A stretch of DNA of 64,000 nt, taken from NCBI GenBank assembly GCA_000827205.1, contig KN832556.1, positions 2,350,969-2,414,968 on the forward strand, read 5' to 3'. Numbering within the stretch: position 1 is the stretch's first letter; every line of letters starts with the position of its first letter. The notes beneath the pieces are model-generated. The model did not search any database. It saw nothing but the letters and a program-made list of their open reading frames with translations, and was not told the origin of the DNA. This DNA is from Plicaturopsis crispa FD-325 SS-3. Its lineage: Eukaryota; Basidiomycota; Agaricomycetes; Amylocorticiales; Amylocorticiaceae. Below, piece by piece: positions 21,431-38,305 of the stretch. A program made the translations under genes and the position numbers.

Positions 21431-22403
21431 TCAGGCAGCGTGCTGGTGCTTCTGCTTGCCGGTCCTGAGCTTCCTGAGGTAGAACTGGTCGCGGGGCGTC
21501 AGACAAAAGTGCTCAGCCCAGAAGGCACAACAACTCACCTCAAGCTCCTTGCCCTCAAGGATGTAGCCATCAGCGCGGCCAGACTGCCCTGGTCGGCTGG
21601 AGATGGTGGCGTATAGGCGACCAGCAGCGAATTGCGACTCAAGCAGAGTGTCAATCTTCGCCTCTGTAAAAATGGTCAGATCGAGCGACATGTATCTCAC
21701 ATAGGTCACCTACCCTTCTTCTTCTCGGCGAGGTTACGCTCTGCGTGGTGGGAGAGCTTTTTCGGCTCGGCGGCGTCAGCAGCAGGGGCGACCTTGGCGC
21801 CCTTCTTCGTTACCGGTTGTGCGTACTGGAGTCGACAAGTCATTGGGGGGGCCTAGAAAATGGGCACTAAAAAGTTCACATACGTGGGACTCGTACCACT
21901 GGCGGAAGGGGGTGGCATCGATCTGGATGATAGCGCTCTTGACGAGAGTGTTTGTCCGGACAAGTTCGTTATTGGACGCATTGTACACCTTGAGACGGGA
22001 AAAAATCATCAGCGATTAGTGATCTCGATGCCTGGTTTACAGCCATAGTGCGGGTGTGCGACTGGTAACCCGTCATGAAAAACCAGGAAAATTTACTCAC
22101 CACACCGATTATCCTCGTTTTCCTCGTAACATGCTCCGAACCCCAGGCGAAGTTGCCCGAGTCAAGACGAAGGGCGCGGAACTTGAGGTTTCCACCACGT
22201 ACACGGACGGTGTGGACACGCTTAGCCCCGAGCTTAGTGTTAGCGGCCTGGCGACCGAGCTCGAACTTTCGCTTCTTGCGGTAGTGTGCGCGCTGGGCGC
22301 CGGTTGCGGAGCGTTTGTGCCGCGATGTGCGAGAGATACCTATAAAAACGCAGAACAGTCAGTCTCGAGCAGAATATCGATAGCCATAGCAGCACGCACC
22401 CAT
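21431..22403 (-). CDS. RPS8: 40S ribosomal protein eS8
   Basis: Small-subunit ribosomal protein eS8, about 210 residues. The first exon is just ATGG; after the intron follows the family start [20 protein letters not shown], then [20 protein letters not shown] and [21 protein letters not shown] charged linker ([17 protein letters not shown]) precedes the C-terminal [40 protein letters not shown] and the tail KQKHQHAA. Several short introns interrupt it, with the first right after the start codon, as is common in fungal ribosomal genes. Identity is certain; only the exact edges of the middle introns are by eye. Confidence 0.95.
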
Positions 22404-23375
22404 GTCGGAGTCTTGAGGATGAGGTCTGAAGTCCTGAACGCTATGAGTTCTGATGATGAGGATTAAGGTTCATGTTCAAACTCCGCATCGGTTAAGGCCG
22501 TGCCGCAGCTCGGCAAGTCACGACAGTCGTCGCGTCGATTTCAAGTTGGCGTCTTCCACAAGTTCCAGCTACCTCCATGGCAATATTGTCATGGCATATA
22601 TAACGTGTACTTGGAGGTTTATAATGCTGCTCTTTCATTCAAGAAACGAGCTCCTGGAGGTCAGTTGCTCGTCATTTTCTACCGGTCGGTGACATGTAAG
22701 CTGAGTATGCATCAGGTTTGTAGAGACGCCATCACTTTTGTATGCCGTCGACTGCTGAATGAAACACATCCAGGGGCAAGTCGGGGCGACTGATGAAGAG
22801 GATACACCACATACGCATCGAGCAAGACGGAAGATATCATGCAAACGAGTTGCTCATGGGCTCGCCCATTGGAGATAGTCATGGACGTTCCGATGTCGTC
22901 CCAAACACAACGCGTCGTCCTTCCCATCATTCGTGGCGTGCACGGCTGCTTTGTGTCTTTTGGTGACGCTCGAATTGCTCGACAACAGAATAGACTGGTC
23001 GGAGGGGAGTCTCCAAGGAGTCCATTCTTTCTTGGATGTGTCGTATCATATGCAAACTGAATCCTTCCCTGACTTACGTCGCCGTTTGGAAACTGGTTGC
23101 TAGACGATTCGCCCCATACGGGCTACAACATGCTGTAAATATTGCGTTGGATTGGACCAGACGGTGCGAATGGGAAGCTGTTTGGAAGGAAGTACCTTAG
23201 CCGCGATGTGGAACGTGTAGGTTCACGTGGTAGCGATCATGGTACATATAAGTAAAGCAGCAGCTGTAAATCTCATCTTGCCTTCGTTTCGCCATCCAGT
23301 AACCAGCTCGTTACTGACCGTCTCCTTGCCTTTTCTTTACTGCTGCGCTCTTGTCCCTGTCACAGATCCTCCGCC
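22404..23375. other. divergent promoter region between eS8 and UGP copy 1
   Basis: About 970 bp upstream of both genes. No coding region is recognised. A CT-rich block (about 23320-23370) precedes the UGP ATG. Confidence 0.45.
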
Positions 23376-25697
<2,322 letters not shown>

Positions 25698-26950
25698 GCC
25701 ATCTCCCCTTTCTGCCATCATCTATCTTCACACAATGTTCGTCGACGATACCCTTTAATTTCACATCATTCGCCTCTTCACGATGATGCGTTTGGGTCTT
25801 TTGACTCACGGACTGCGGGGTATTTTGCTGTAGCATACTATAGATTTTTCACGTACGTTCACGACCTCGGGCTAGCTAATGACATCGGATTTCATATATA
25901 AATCTCCCAAGTGACTCGGACGCCACGCCTGTCCGGCTCAGTACAAATTCTCCGTGTACAGCGTGGTAATCGCCCGCACCGTCGTTCTCGATTCCGTGGA
26001 TACCCCGTACTGCAAGGACCGGGCAAGGCACTGGGCGTACATCGGAGATCACAGGCAATGGCGATTGGTAGACGCGTGCGCTAAATACAACGGCGAGTCC
26101 CTCGGACGTGAGAGTACTGTTCTGCCGTCGACGGGTCTGATCGCTGCTGAAACGGAGCGCTGCAGGGCGCCCTTGGCCGTGACAGCGGGTGTTCTGCTGA
26201 TTTCTGGTCCTCTAGGCGTTTTGAGAACATAGAACCCTCACAGAACATTGACCCGTGATGGCAGCATGGCACCTAGAGATGCTGTATATGTTCAGGCTGT
26301 TCAGAATACTTCTGCCTGCCTCTCACCGCATGTATTGTGATAGCGAACCAGTTCCTGGGACGTCGATAAGAGACCGAACACGTACGGCACTTGGCAGACC
26401 TCTGGGGTGCGAGCAGTCGGTCCGAGGAGGCTAGATTGTATACGAATGCTTTTATACGCGACCTGTACGATTTATGTATGCCAGCAGCACGTTCGTTGCG
26501 ACGAGCAGGAGAAGAAGTTGCAGAAACAAGCGAAACCGAACCAGAGACTCCAACGTTCCTGGACCCGGCCAGTCTCTTTAGCCTGTCTACACCGCCGTTC
26601 ACAACGTCTTCACGCTCAAATCCCTCTTCTCCTCTCGCCACCCACTCCGCCTTCAAGTTTCATATCGATTCCTCTAGCTCGTCGCGTCCAAGGCAAGCAA
26701 AGCGGAAGTCTTTATTCGAGGCTATAAGAGAAGAGCCAGAGGGTCCTGCAGTCTTACCCCACCTGAGTCTCTTGGGCTCCGACCTCCACAAACGTCATCA
26801 CAAACCGCGAGCGCCCCTCGTTCGAACCCAGTCTGCACCTCATCTTTTTCTCTCCACCACCACCACCCAGCCCGTGTATCTGAATCAACAGAGGTATGCG
26901 TTTACCGGCGTCATATCGATAGACACTGACCGGTATAACCTCGTAGCAAC
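25698..26950. other. region between the two UGP genes, including the copy 2 leader
   Basis: About 1.25 kb. An open stretch at about 26391-26969 is rich in Ser, Pro and Thr codons and runs over the copy 2 start in another frame. Its end is a CT-rich leader (about 26830-26890) followed by an apparent leader intron (GTATGC near 26895 to CTCGTAG near 26947). I read it as promoter and 5' leader rather than a gene. Confidence 0.4.
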
Positions 26951-28954
<2,004 letters not shown>

Positions 28955-29178
28955 GTGCGGTGATGATCCTTTCTTTTCTTGTTTGTCGGGGGGCTGCGTA
29001 GGGTTATCATACATTCAGTACTAAATTCCATACGCAATAAAGACAACGGACAATATATACGTGACCATACCCTGATTCGCACGCTGCTTGTTAAACCTAT
29101 ACACCTCCGGCTCTGAAGTAGAGAAAGTATTCATTCAGCCGGAAGGGAAAGTACAAGTATACAGACTAAGAACGAGCC

Positions 29179-31103
29179 CTAAGAACGAAACATCCACCAT
29201 GCAACGAGGATGAACGTGCTTATAGGCGGGATCGCAACATCTAGTATATCACGGCCTAACCGTCTCCAGAATGCCCGCCGAGTGCGCCCATTCATACGCG
29301 ACTCCCGCTGTGTTGCGATGAGCGAGTATAACACGCCTAGGATGCGTGTAACCCAGGGTGCCCCTCGTGCGGAGTGCCTCTGAGGTATACGTGTCGGTGG
29401 CGGATGCCTTGATGGCAAAGAAGGCGGGGGAGCACGAGCAGGGACGTCGTCGACATCGTCTAGATGGTCGTACGAGGACTCCGTGTCGGTGCTTGCGTCT
29501 ACGTCGGCGTCAAGACGCGAGCGCGCGGGGAGGGTTTTGAGTGAAGAAGAGACCCATATGGCATCGTCGGAAGTCGTCCTGCGCAGAGGAGATTGCGACC
29601 GCGCACGCACAGGCCAGGCTGAGGTCCGGCGAGGTCCAGATACTGCGTAGAGGTTGAACAGGAGAAGCACAAGCAGCGAGAACAATACAAGTGGGAGATA
29701 TATTGTCAAGTATATGCCCAGTTGGTCGGGGAGGAAGCACGGAGCGTCGGAATGCGTGGGCAGTCGAGCACGCGCTGTGCTAGGATCCACGAGGGAAAGC
29801 AATTGGACTCCCGGCTTTCGTATTCCCATAGCCATAGAGAACGATTTGACGCTCACTTCACGAACTTGTAGGGGAGCGGAAGAGGGACTTTCACGGCGTG
29901 GGGACAACGCGTGTACATATTCACAGTAGTCATGATCGTCGCCACTGTGCATACGCGAAAATCATTGGCGATCATAAACACGATATCGGGAGGGATGAGT
30001 GCTGACCTGAATATTAGCAAGGGACGCGTAGTCTCTAGTAAGAATTGGGATGTTTCGACGCCGAGTGTGTTCTGATATCCGAAGCCATAACCACGATTAA
30101 TGCTGCCCCGCTCCCTGAGCGACCCACACGACGAGTCTTTCGGTCGCGCGAGTGGAATGTGACTGAATAAAATCACAGGGTCATTGTGCTTGTCTGTATC
30201 CCCAGAGTCAGGTTCCCAAATCTGCGAGATTAGTTGAGCGCATTTACCTTCGGCAAAGGACTTGACAAATTCAATCGTCCCGTGGCGCTGCGGTCTCCAG
30301 CTGTCATACTCTGATCCACTGTTTTTACGCTCGTAGTCCTCTTCGACCAGGTCGAGAGAGTCTATAAGGAGCACGGTGTGGTTTGCGATGGATATGCGTT
30401 GATTGAGGGGCCCGAAATGAGACACGTATCGCTGGCGCGCTTGGTCGTCAAACTCCAAAGAGGAGCCCAATCTTCCGGGAATGGATGGGAATGAATTAGA
30501 CAGACGATCATAGGGAACATGGCGGATACATACCCTGTGTCGTGGTTTCCAGGTAAATAATATGCAGGAACGGATCCTACTTTGAAGATGTCCTTGAACC
30601 TGCGGTAATACTTCTCGTACCTACATCGCGGTTAGCAGGGTGCGAAGTTAATAGGATGAGTCCTACTCACTCGGCATCTGGCATAGTATCCCTTCCTCCG
30701 TCCATCATATCCCCCAGAAACAGGACAACGTGAGGGTTCAGATGCCTCATTGTCACCCACCAGCTTTTACGCATATTCAAATCGACTATGACCCGACTGA
30801 GCCATGTCAACCAAGCACTTCGCCCGGGGTAGGAGCGGCTGCCCAGAATCTGTGGGTCCGCCAACAGGAGCACATGCGTACGAGCATTTACGGACTAACC
30901 CGTCCGATGAGCGAGTGTATGCAGACCGGGGCTTTAGCGAGCAGACCCACAGATGAAAGCTGTGTATCTGGCCAAGAACAGGCTGCAATGGTATGCAGAA
31001 ATGTTCCGACCTCGTACCACAGAATAACAGCGACCCAGCCAAGTCGCAGAGCGTTTACAAGATGTCGGTCGAGTGCCGAGGTAAGAGTCCCAAGCTTTGG
31101 CAT
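29179..31103 (-). CDS. Ted1/Cdc1-like ER metallophosphoesterase
   Basis: Calcineurin-type phosphoesterase of the Cdc1/Ted1/PGAP5 group, which removes ethanolamine phosphate from GPI-anchor glycans so anchored proteins can leave the ER. It opens MPKLGTLTSALDRHLVNALR followed by a membrane helix LGWVAVILWYEVGTFLHTIA. The metal-binding motifs are all visible: DPQI in LLADPQILGSRSYPGRSAWL, GDMMDGGRD, YYLPGNHDTG, FSHIPLAR and SGDDHDYCEYVHA, the last created by an intron join near 30007. Two C-terminal membrane segments follow (LGIYLTIYLPLVLFSLLVLL near 29700 and PPISTFILVAWWMF at the end), separated by an acidic Ser-rich loop. Multi-exon; internal joins by eye. Whether it is nearer Ted1 or Cdc1 is not settled. 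Confidence 0.85.
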
Positions 31104-31593
31104 CGGCTTTCTCAATAGCAAACTGACAGTGAGGTACGGCGACGAGCAATTGAACTGTGAGAGAGCTGGCGAGAGCAGTACGAGTCTGTAACGTCGCTAG
31201 AAGAAGCATTGTAAGTGGACTCGAAAGCTTCGCCGCAAGCTGATTCCGGTTGCAGTCAGCTGCGGGCAACACTCAGTCGAATCTCGCAAGGAAGGGGTCC
31301 ACTGCGAGCGCATTCATTCGCTTCAGTGCGTACACCTTAGACATCTTATTGGACAAATAACAGGCCCTCCAGACACGGAATTGAGCTCTGGAGCCCAGAT
31401 ACCGGGAGTCACTGAGAACGCAGTGGTGGCTGGAATAGCGCATGCATACAATATACAATAGTTTCGCCAGCCTGAAGTTACTCATCGACGGGCGTGGAGA
31501 CGCGCGCATCACGCGGCGACGTGTTTGGCGGCAAATTGGACCTGTCGCACGATGTAGCGGATGTAAGGCAGGATGAATAGCGTATATTCTAGT
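31104..31593. other. promoter region of the Ted1-like gene
   Basis: 490 bp between two minus-strand genes with no recognisable coding content. Confidence 0.45.
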
Positions 31594-31980
31594 TCAATGA
31601 TGCTCTTTGTGCTCATCAGCGTGTCCGTGTCCGTGCCCGTGCCCGTGGCCTTCCCAAGGATGTTTGAGACCCTAGTTGACTGGTCAGCGCGTTTCCCACA
31701 AAACACTACTATCGGAACTCACCAGCAATTTCGCACCATCCTCCCTGCACGTCAAGCAAAGGATGAGAACTGGACGCTTCTTGAGACCTCGTAGAGACAT
31801 ACCGTGCACGGAAGAAGATGAAGAACCACATTGATGCACCGAGCGCTTTCGCTAGAAATTGGTGTCTGAAGCCGGGTAAATGGGGGTGAAACCCTAAGCC
31901 TGTAGCAGCAAGCCAGCGTTGGTAAGATAGAGACAAAAGAACAGACGAGAAACGACTTTACTTGAGCCTGCGCCAGCCAT
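31594..31980 (-). CDS. small complex I subunit, NDUFB2-like
   Basis: Probable accessory subunit of mitochondrial NADH:ubiquinone oxidoreductase. Four small exons give 71 residues: MAGAGSSLGFHPHLPGFRHQ, FLAKALGASMWFFIFFRARE, DGAKLLGLKHPWEGHGHGHG, then HGHADEHKEHH. It has one membrane helix (ALGASMWFFIFF) flanked by basic residues, and the length matches the mature animal B2 (AGGG) subunit of about 72 residues. Exon 3 is only 22 nt. The C-terminal Gly-His repeat is striking and could bind metal, but that is a guess. Assignment rests on length, the MWFFIFxRA pattern and the KHPW motif, so it is good but not certain. Confidence 0.65.
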
Positions 31981-32150
31981 GGTGAGCGGAGGAAACGGAG
32001 AGGTATTTGCGGTTGTTGTGACTTGTGCTCCTGTCTGTCAAATGCCAATTCGCGAAATCAACGCGTTCGAAATAAATCTTGGAGTTCGCCGTCCGCTTCT
32101 TGTCCGCAACCGTTCGCGCGTCCCCCAGTTTCTTTTCTCTCTCTACGCGA
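31981..32150. promoter_or_regulatory. 170-bp divergent promoter
   Basis: The NDUFB2-like gene and the PB1/zinc-knuckle gene start back to back with only 170 bp between the ATGs, so they probably share a bidirectional promoter. CT-rich sequence precedes the plus-strand start. Confidence 0.5.
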
Positions 32151-35100
32151 ATGGCTAGTGAAGACAGCAGAAAGCGAAAGCGACAGGACTCGGTCGTACC
32201 AGAACCGTCGCTTGTCACTTACCACTCAGCCCACAAGACTTTTGATCGCGTATTTAAAGGTAAGCGCAGATCCATGCAGGCTTCGTACCAAATTTCAACG
32301 TCTTCCCTAGAGCATAGCTTACAGGAGACGAAAGCCGTTGTAAGGCGGAAGCTCGGTCTCCCTGACCATGCGGATATCCAACTGGCCCAGATTCGACAGG
32401 GCAATACAGTTGCTTTAGAGGACGGTCAGTTTTTTTGAATCCCGTGGACGCAATCACGATCCTTATCCTTTTTTAAAACATCAGACGATGATTTCGAGGC
32501 GTTCCAAGCCCTCTCCCGATCGGTTTCATCTCTCCATATACAGGTCTCCGTTGGCGCGTCATCTGTATGTAGACAGACATCTATGGCAATATGCATTCGC
32601 TAACCCTATATCGTAGGTGCCAAAGCAGCGATTTGAGCCGTGGAGTAGCAGCGTACCACAAATTTCTCGTGGAACTGGGTTCTCCTTTACCACAAACGGT
32701 CCTCAGTCGGCATCCGCTCTAGGATTCAACCGCAACACCAACAATCCGCATGACGGCCAGAATGAGACATCGAGTTCGACAGCGCGACGCAGGAAAAAGA
32801 AGCGTAAAACGGCGGCCGCCTCGTCCCTGGCAATAACAGACGTGCCACGCTCAATTGTCCCTCCATTTGAGCAGACGTCTGCCCCGTCCAACGCTTTACT
32901 ACAAGGTCCTGGCCCGATGCCTGCTGCCTCCACCTCCCGTCTTCCTGCTCAGGAGGAGCCCCTTGCGGAGCCAAAGAGGAAAAAGGCAAAGCGTGATGAC
33001 GCGTCAGTAGTCGTGCCGTCTGTCGTACCTTCCATTGCCCCAGAGGATTCATCCGCCGTTATCCCAGCACCCTCTGGAGAGCCCGTCGAGCCGTCCGCTT
33101 CCTCCTTACAGACAAAGAAGAAGCCTTCGAGCTCGAAGTCGAGGGACGTGCCAAAGTCTAGAGTTCACCCTGCGTCTGTTCCTGATAACAGTGACGCTGT
33201 CGACAATGTGCAGGACATCGCAGACGGGCGTACAGACGACGAGGCTACAGTGAAGAAAAAGAAGAAGAGGTCCCGCTCGAAGTCCAAACCGCCAGGCGAT
33301 TCGGTGTCCACGGCACCACCATCTGCGGATGCACCTTCCGCAGAGGAGCCATCCGAGGTCACTTCCTCCAAGCCTCCGAAAAAGAAGGCCAAGAAGAAAG
33401 TCGACCAGCCAGAATCGGATGCCGTTGGAGATCGAGGCAACGTCTTGAAGGATGGCGTCACGACCGACGCTCTAGCTCCGAAATCGCAGAAGGGCTCCAA
33501 ACCAAAAACGACTGCTCTTCATCAGGTCCCTGGTAAGGATGGGGAGCCTGCACCGATGTCGCTCGTAGACGATTCCCTCGATGCTGCCTCAATCAAGGAA
33601 CCCGCGAAGAAGGTGAAGAGGAAGAAGTCACACAAACTTCCAGTCGTAGAGGCTGAGCCTGTCGACGGCGGAGGGGCCGTAGCAGATGCAGATGCGACAA
33701 GTAAGGCTTTCTATACGAGTCACATTGATCGTCGAAAGTAACAAACTTTTGCAGCTCCCGTTGCTGCACCTGAGAAAAATGCTGGGGCAGATGCTGCAAC
33801 TGAACCAGGTAAGTAAAAAGTAGTCAGCGCACGATGGCGCTGACTTCGCCATCATAGCCTCCAAGGCAAAGAAGCCACGCAAGGTTGTGGACCAGACAGT
33901 GGCCGATGGTAAAAAACGTACGCCATAATACGATCTGTCTGTTCCTCGTCATTGAAACGTGTATTCAAAAGCCTCTCATAAATCTTCGGGCAAAAATAAG
34001 AAACCTGATGTTGCGGATGATAATGGCGACGCCATGGATGTGGATGAGGGTAAGTGCTGAACTACTTCTCTCTGCGCAGCATTCAAATGTGAATTTCTAC
34101 CAGATGCGAACCCCGCAGGCAGACAGGCGCAAGGTAGCGATCAGCGCCCAGCTCAAGACAAGGGTGCAACCGCAGGAGACACCGTGCCTCCGGCGAAGCC
34201 CACATCTAAGAAGTCTAAGCCTGACCACACACGGGGAAAGGCCAACGACGCCAGGGCGCATACAGATGCAATACAATCTGCACCGCGTGCGCCCTCTGAA
34301 TCTCCTTCTGTCGTCCCTTCGAGCTCCCCGCCATGCCCACTCTGTCTCAGCGGGTCCTTTCATCTTCGTGCCCGGTGTCCAGTCATCACCTCTGACACCG
34401 AAACCATACGAGAGCGCCTCGCTAAACTCAAGGCTGAAAATTCCGGCAATCACGATGCACTTATATCTGAGCTGGAAGAATTACTCCGTAAACGGGACGC
34501 TACGGCTAGCACTACGGCGCCTCCAGTTTCTAACGGTCGGGGGCCACCGAAGATTTCGTCATCCTCCACGAAGCAGTCAAGATCCAAAGCACCGCCTAGT
34601 TCTCTTGTTCCTGACAGTCTTTTGGGCGACGACAGTAGCGACGACGGTCGCTTCATTGGCAAAAACCAGACCACTCGGACTGTATTGCCTCATGCAGACG
34701 ACGACCTGGAGGCTCTCATCCGGGGTCCTGCCTTGTCACAACAGAGCATTCTCGTTGATGTACCATCAGCGAGCGTCAGCGATGATGGCAGAAATGAGGC
34801 TTCAGCTGAGGAGGCTATAGAAGAGGAGGAATACCATCATTCAGCTCGTTCTCAGTCTTCTTCGAAGGTTTCTCGCATAGCGGCCATACCGTCCTTGGAT
34901 CGTAGTAGCCCTTCCGGAGACGAGCGAAGCGATGCCAGTGACCACGGAGCAAACGACGAAGACACGGCCCAGCACGATGAGATCCTTGAAGACGTCTCGT
35001 TTGAGGCCATCTATGGGGACTCCTCCCAACTACCGCCGCAGGAGTCAAGTAATCTTAATGTTCCAGATGCTGCAGAACACGACGAAGATGTGGCGCAAGA

Positions 35101-36715
35101 TGGTCATGCAACTACGTCTGGCCTTGCACATGAGCCCAAGAGTACTGCTCTAGACACTGCGGGGCGTACGCGGAAGGCATCCACGGCTAGACGCCCATTA
35201 CCGGAGGAACTAGAGATTGTCCCGGAGACTTCAGACCTCGACGACGAACCCGCAGAAAATGTAAGGCGCAGCCACCTTCCAGCTCATCAGTTGCCTCCGT
35301 TCACTCAAGCGCCGAGTGCCCAGCAAATACAAGCTCCGCCGCCGCCCGCGCCCGTACACAGATCGGAAAGGCCAGTCAGCGCTGCACACACCGAGTCCAA
35401 CTACCGGCCAGGAACGCCTGTTTCATCGCGCCATTCTCCCAATACTGCGCAAGCGGTTATCATGGAAGGGCCTACCACGTCGGCTGCTGGCCCCAAGGTC
35501 GACAAACCCCTACCCTCAGATGGCCCCGCCGTGCCCCCTCTACAAAGCCAAGGTTCGGTGATAACACGCATGAAAAAGAGGAGTACTAAGACCTCTGCCG
35601 AAATTGTAGGACTGCAGTCGTCTCAGCCAGTCGCGAGCGAGGCAAGCGCGGCAAATGCCTCGGCGCCTGTGCCTGCACCCGAAGAGAAACCAAAACCGAA
35701 AAGAGGACGCCCGAAGCTTTCGGAGGAAGAAAAGCAACGACGCCTCGTTGAGAGAGAGGCCGCGAAAGCGATTGCGGCCGAGAAACGGCGGCTCGATAGG
35801 GAGGAGAAAGCCCGTGCGCGCGCGCAAGCCAAGGAGGCCAAGGATGCGGAGAAAGCCGCGCAGAAGATAGGCGTAGTGACTGCTGGTGTTCCCCCTCAAG
35901 GTGTTTGGAAGCCCTTTGTCCTCGTGCCCTCGGTTCCTTGGGTTGAAAGATTTAAAGTTTATAGCACGCCCGCGTCTGCATCCACGTCGTCCCGCCCTCC
36001 ACAATCCCTGGCTCAATGGACTACACTGGACACCGACAATCCCCCGTCTCCCAAGGCTTCAAGGGACGACTCGCAGGTTGATGAGCTTGCTCCCAGTCCC
36101 CCGCCGCTGCCGCCGATAACTGGACCAGTCAAGTATTACCCGGGAATCAAGGCAGCGCGCCGTGGCAAGGGATGGAACCCCTATACGGCTGTTCGACATA
36201 TGTCCCGAGGCTCTTCAGCCGCTCGTAGTTCATCTCGCACAGGTGGCTCGAGCAGCGATGAAGGAAGCTCGAGCAGCGCTGAAAAACGCTCGCCCTCCAT
36301 CATCCCGGAAACGCCGCAGCCCTTGTTCATACCCAGTGACAGTCAAGTAGGATTTCCATATTCGCAGCGGAACTGGCTGGAGGACCCAGAGCCTGAACAC
36401 GAGGATGACAACAACGACTCCCCTGTGCCGCCTTCGTCGGCCGTGCCGTATCGCAGGCTGACCGATATTGCCAACAACGCCATATTCTCGTCTCAGCATA
36501 CCATCCCGCCGACTCCACCGTTCCCTAATTTCACCCCAAGTACCGATGTCAAGGAGTACGATTACCCGAGCGGCGATGAAGAGGAGGACGAAGGCCATGA
36601 TTCCAACTCGGAAGTGGAGGACTCTTCCCATATACCACAGGAACGGAAGGCGGGGAAGAGTGCGGAGGGATCTCAGTTGAGACGTGGATTGTTGGCTTTC
36701 GTTGGACTGGGTTGA
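32151..36715 (+). CDS. large disordered protein with PB1-like domain, zinc knuckle and AT-hook
   Basis: Not recognised as a named family; roughly 1,390 residues. The N-terminus (LVTYHSAHKTFDRVFK ... LQETKAVVRRKLGLPDHADI, then DDDFEAFQALSR) folds like a PB1 or ubiquitin-like domain, across three introns. A long Lys/Pro/Ser-rich stretch with KKKKRSRSK-type clusters follows, pointing to the nucleus or nucleolus. A single CCHC zinc knuckle, CPLCLSGSFHLRARC (34334-34378), is followed by an amphipathic helix TIRERLAKLKAENSGNHDAL. Further on is an AT-hook-like KPKRGRPKLSEEEKQRRLVE with a basic coiled coil. A short conserved-looking block ITGPVKYYPGIKAARRGKGW lies near 36117-36176. The tail is acidic. 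Several small exons (about 33750-34120) are supported by clean GT/AG joins. Possible role in nucleic-acid binding; inferred only. Confidence 0.7.
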
Positions 36716-38284
36716 ATAGCTTTTGGCTCTCAATTTCTTGGACTAACATCATCTATGCTACAGTCAATGCTAATCACCTTTTCTTGTCATACTGACTGAT
36801 CGCAGATTCGTCGAAGTATCACTCAATCTACAGTTGTTGTCAGTTGAAGCGCTGGAGCTTCAGGCTTTTGCAGCCTGAGCCTTCTGAGTACGGCTAAGTG
36901 CCCGATGCGTATATTCTTACACATGCTCTATGTTATGTACACAAGTGCGAGGACCCATATGCGGGGGTGCTCGGATACGCAGGCTACCCAAGAGATCCCA
37001 GGCGAGCAAAAAACGCCGCAATCGAGCAAGAGTGGTTTGACGCGATCCGCGTAGCGGCTCGCGGAGTTTGAAGGAAAGCTCGCTGAGGTCGCGACGCAGG
37101 AGGACGCAGGTCCGCGAAACGCACCCTGTAGTACGAACATTCGATATCAATGTATAACGTTTAACGCTTTCGAGTGAGCTGAAGAAAGATCGGATCTGAG
37201 AGGCGAACGGAACTCACAATATGCAAGATACGAATATATTTGTCATGTACGCCTAGCCCGCAGCGACTAGCACTATCAGCGCTATGCAGCGGCGTATCGT
37301 GAAGTGATCTTCAAGTTGAACTCGAACTTCAAGACCTGATATGTCTGCCGTGTTCAATAAACGAGTGCCGCCGCTGGATGCGCACACGCACGGAAACTGG
37401 AACACGTACGGTAAATGGATGCCTACGCATTCCCCCGTTCGCACCGCTCCTCCTCCTCCTTGGCAGCAGTACTTCGGTCGGGCGTGGGATGTCGGGATTG
37501 CACTCCTTTAAGACCGTATTCCCTTTTGTGGATACTTGACTTGACGTAGCAGTATTAGGATGCGTAGCGCGGGTCCTGAGATACGACGACCAAGGGCCTA
37601 GGAGACGCGGGAAACAACGGTAAGATGGACTTCATCTAGTGGCGCATGAGGATCAAGACCAAGGGCCGGAGCAAGGAGATAAAAGCAAGATGAACTCGTC
37701 CCGCAAAGACGCGTCCGAAGTCCAAGCGCCGCCTGTACGAACTTGACATCTCACGTAAACGGAACCTGCGCTGTAAAGTGGAAAACGCCGTTCAGTACAT
37801 ACTCGATAAACTTCTGAGACGGACAGTCATGGACTACAACTTGTTCGTCTGTCGAATCCTACATCTTGCTTCCCTGGCTAGCGCAGACCGTTATATTGCT
37901 TGGAAATGGACCGCCAACGTCCCTGCGGGGCCAAGCAATCCAGATTGAACCGCGAGATTGCTGAGCACGGTCGTTGGCAAGCCATAACAGTGGTCCGTGG
38001 AGCCACCAGACTCCTGGACAGCGCACAATGAGCGACGCCGAGGATCTCTGGCGCTACCAGGCTTGGGGATTATAGTATACGCCGTGCGGGATCATGTTTG
38101 AACCACAATGCCCACTGAATCTGGGAGGGGTGACCATGATTGAAGGTGAGCACTCGTTAGCAAAAACTCTTCATCGCAGCGAACAGAGAAAAGGCAGGCA
38201 GGAGAAATGGCGGCTGAGCCGACTAGGACGCAATCATGCATTGTGGCCGTCTACCGAGACATCTCGTGTGGCATTGTCTGGACA

Positions 38285-38305
38285 TTCTTCCATTCCCATG
38301 GTATG
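38285..38305 (+). repeat. diverged dispersed repeat, copy 1
   Basis: A 21-bp identity with 41349-41369, containing CTTCCATTCCCATGGTATG. Both copies then continue with similar sequence (GCACTTGGAAC against GTGCTCGAAC), and CTGTCCAGACAC recurs about 75 bp and 145 bp downstream. Remains of one repeat family are likely. Confidence 0.55.

Noticed and set aside
20864-21616. A long plus-strand open frame between SET9 and eS8
   Set aside because: Its downstream half overlaps the last exons of eS8 on the other strand, and the sequence has no family resemblance.
26391-26950. A separate Ser/Pro-rich protein gene upstream of UGP copy 2
   Set aside because: No upstream promoter or 3' end fits, and its end is a CT-rich leader with a leader intron. 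I treat it as UGP leader, though it is noted as a possible upstream ORF.
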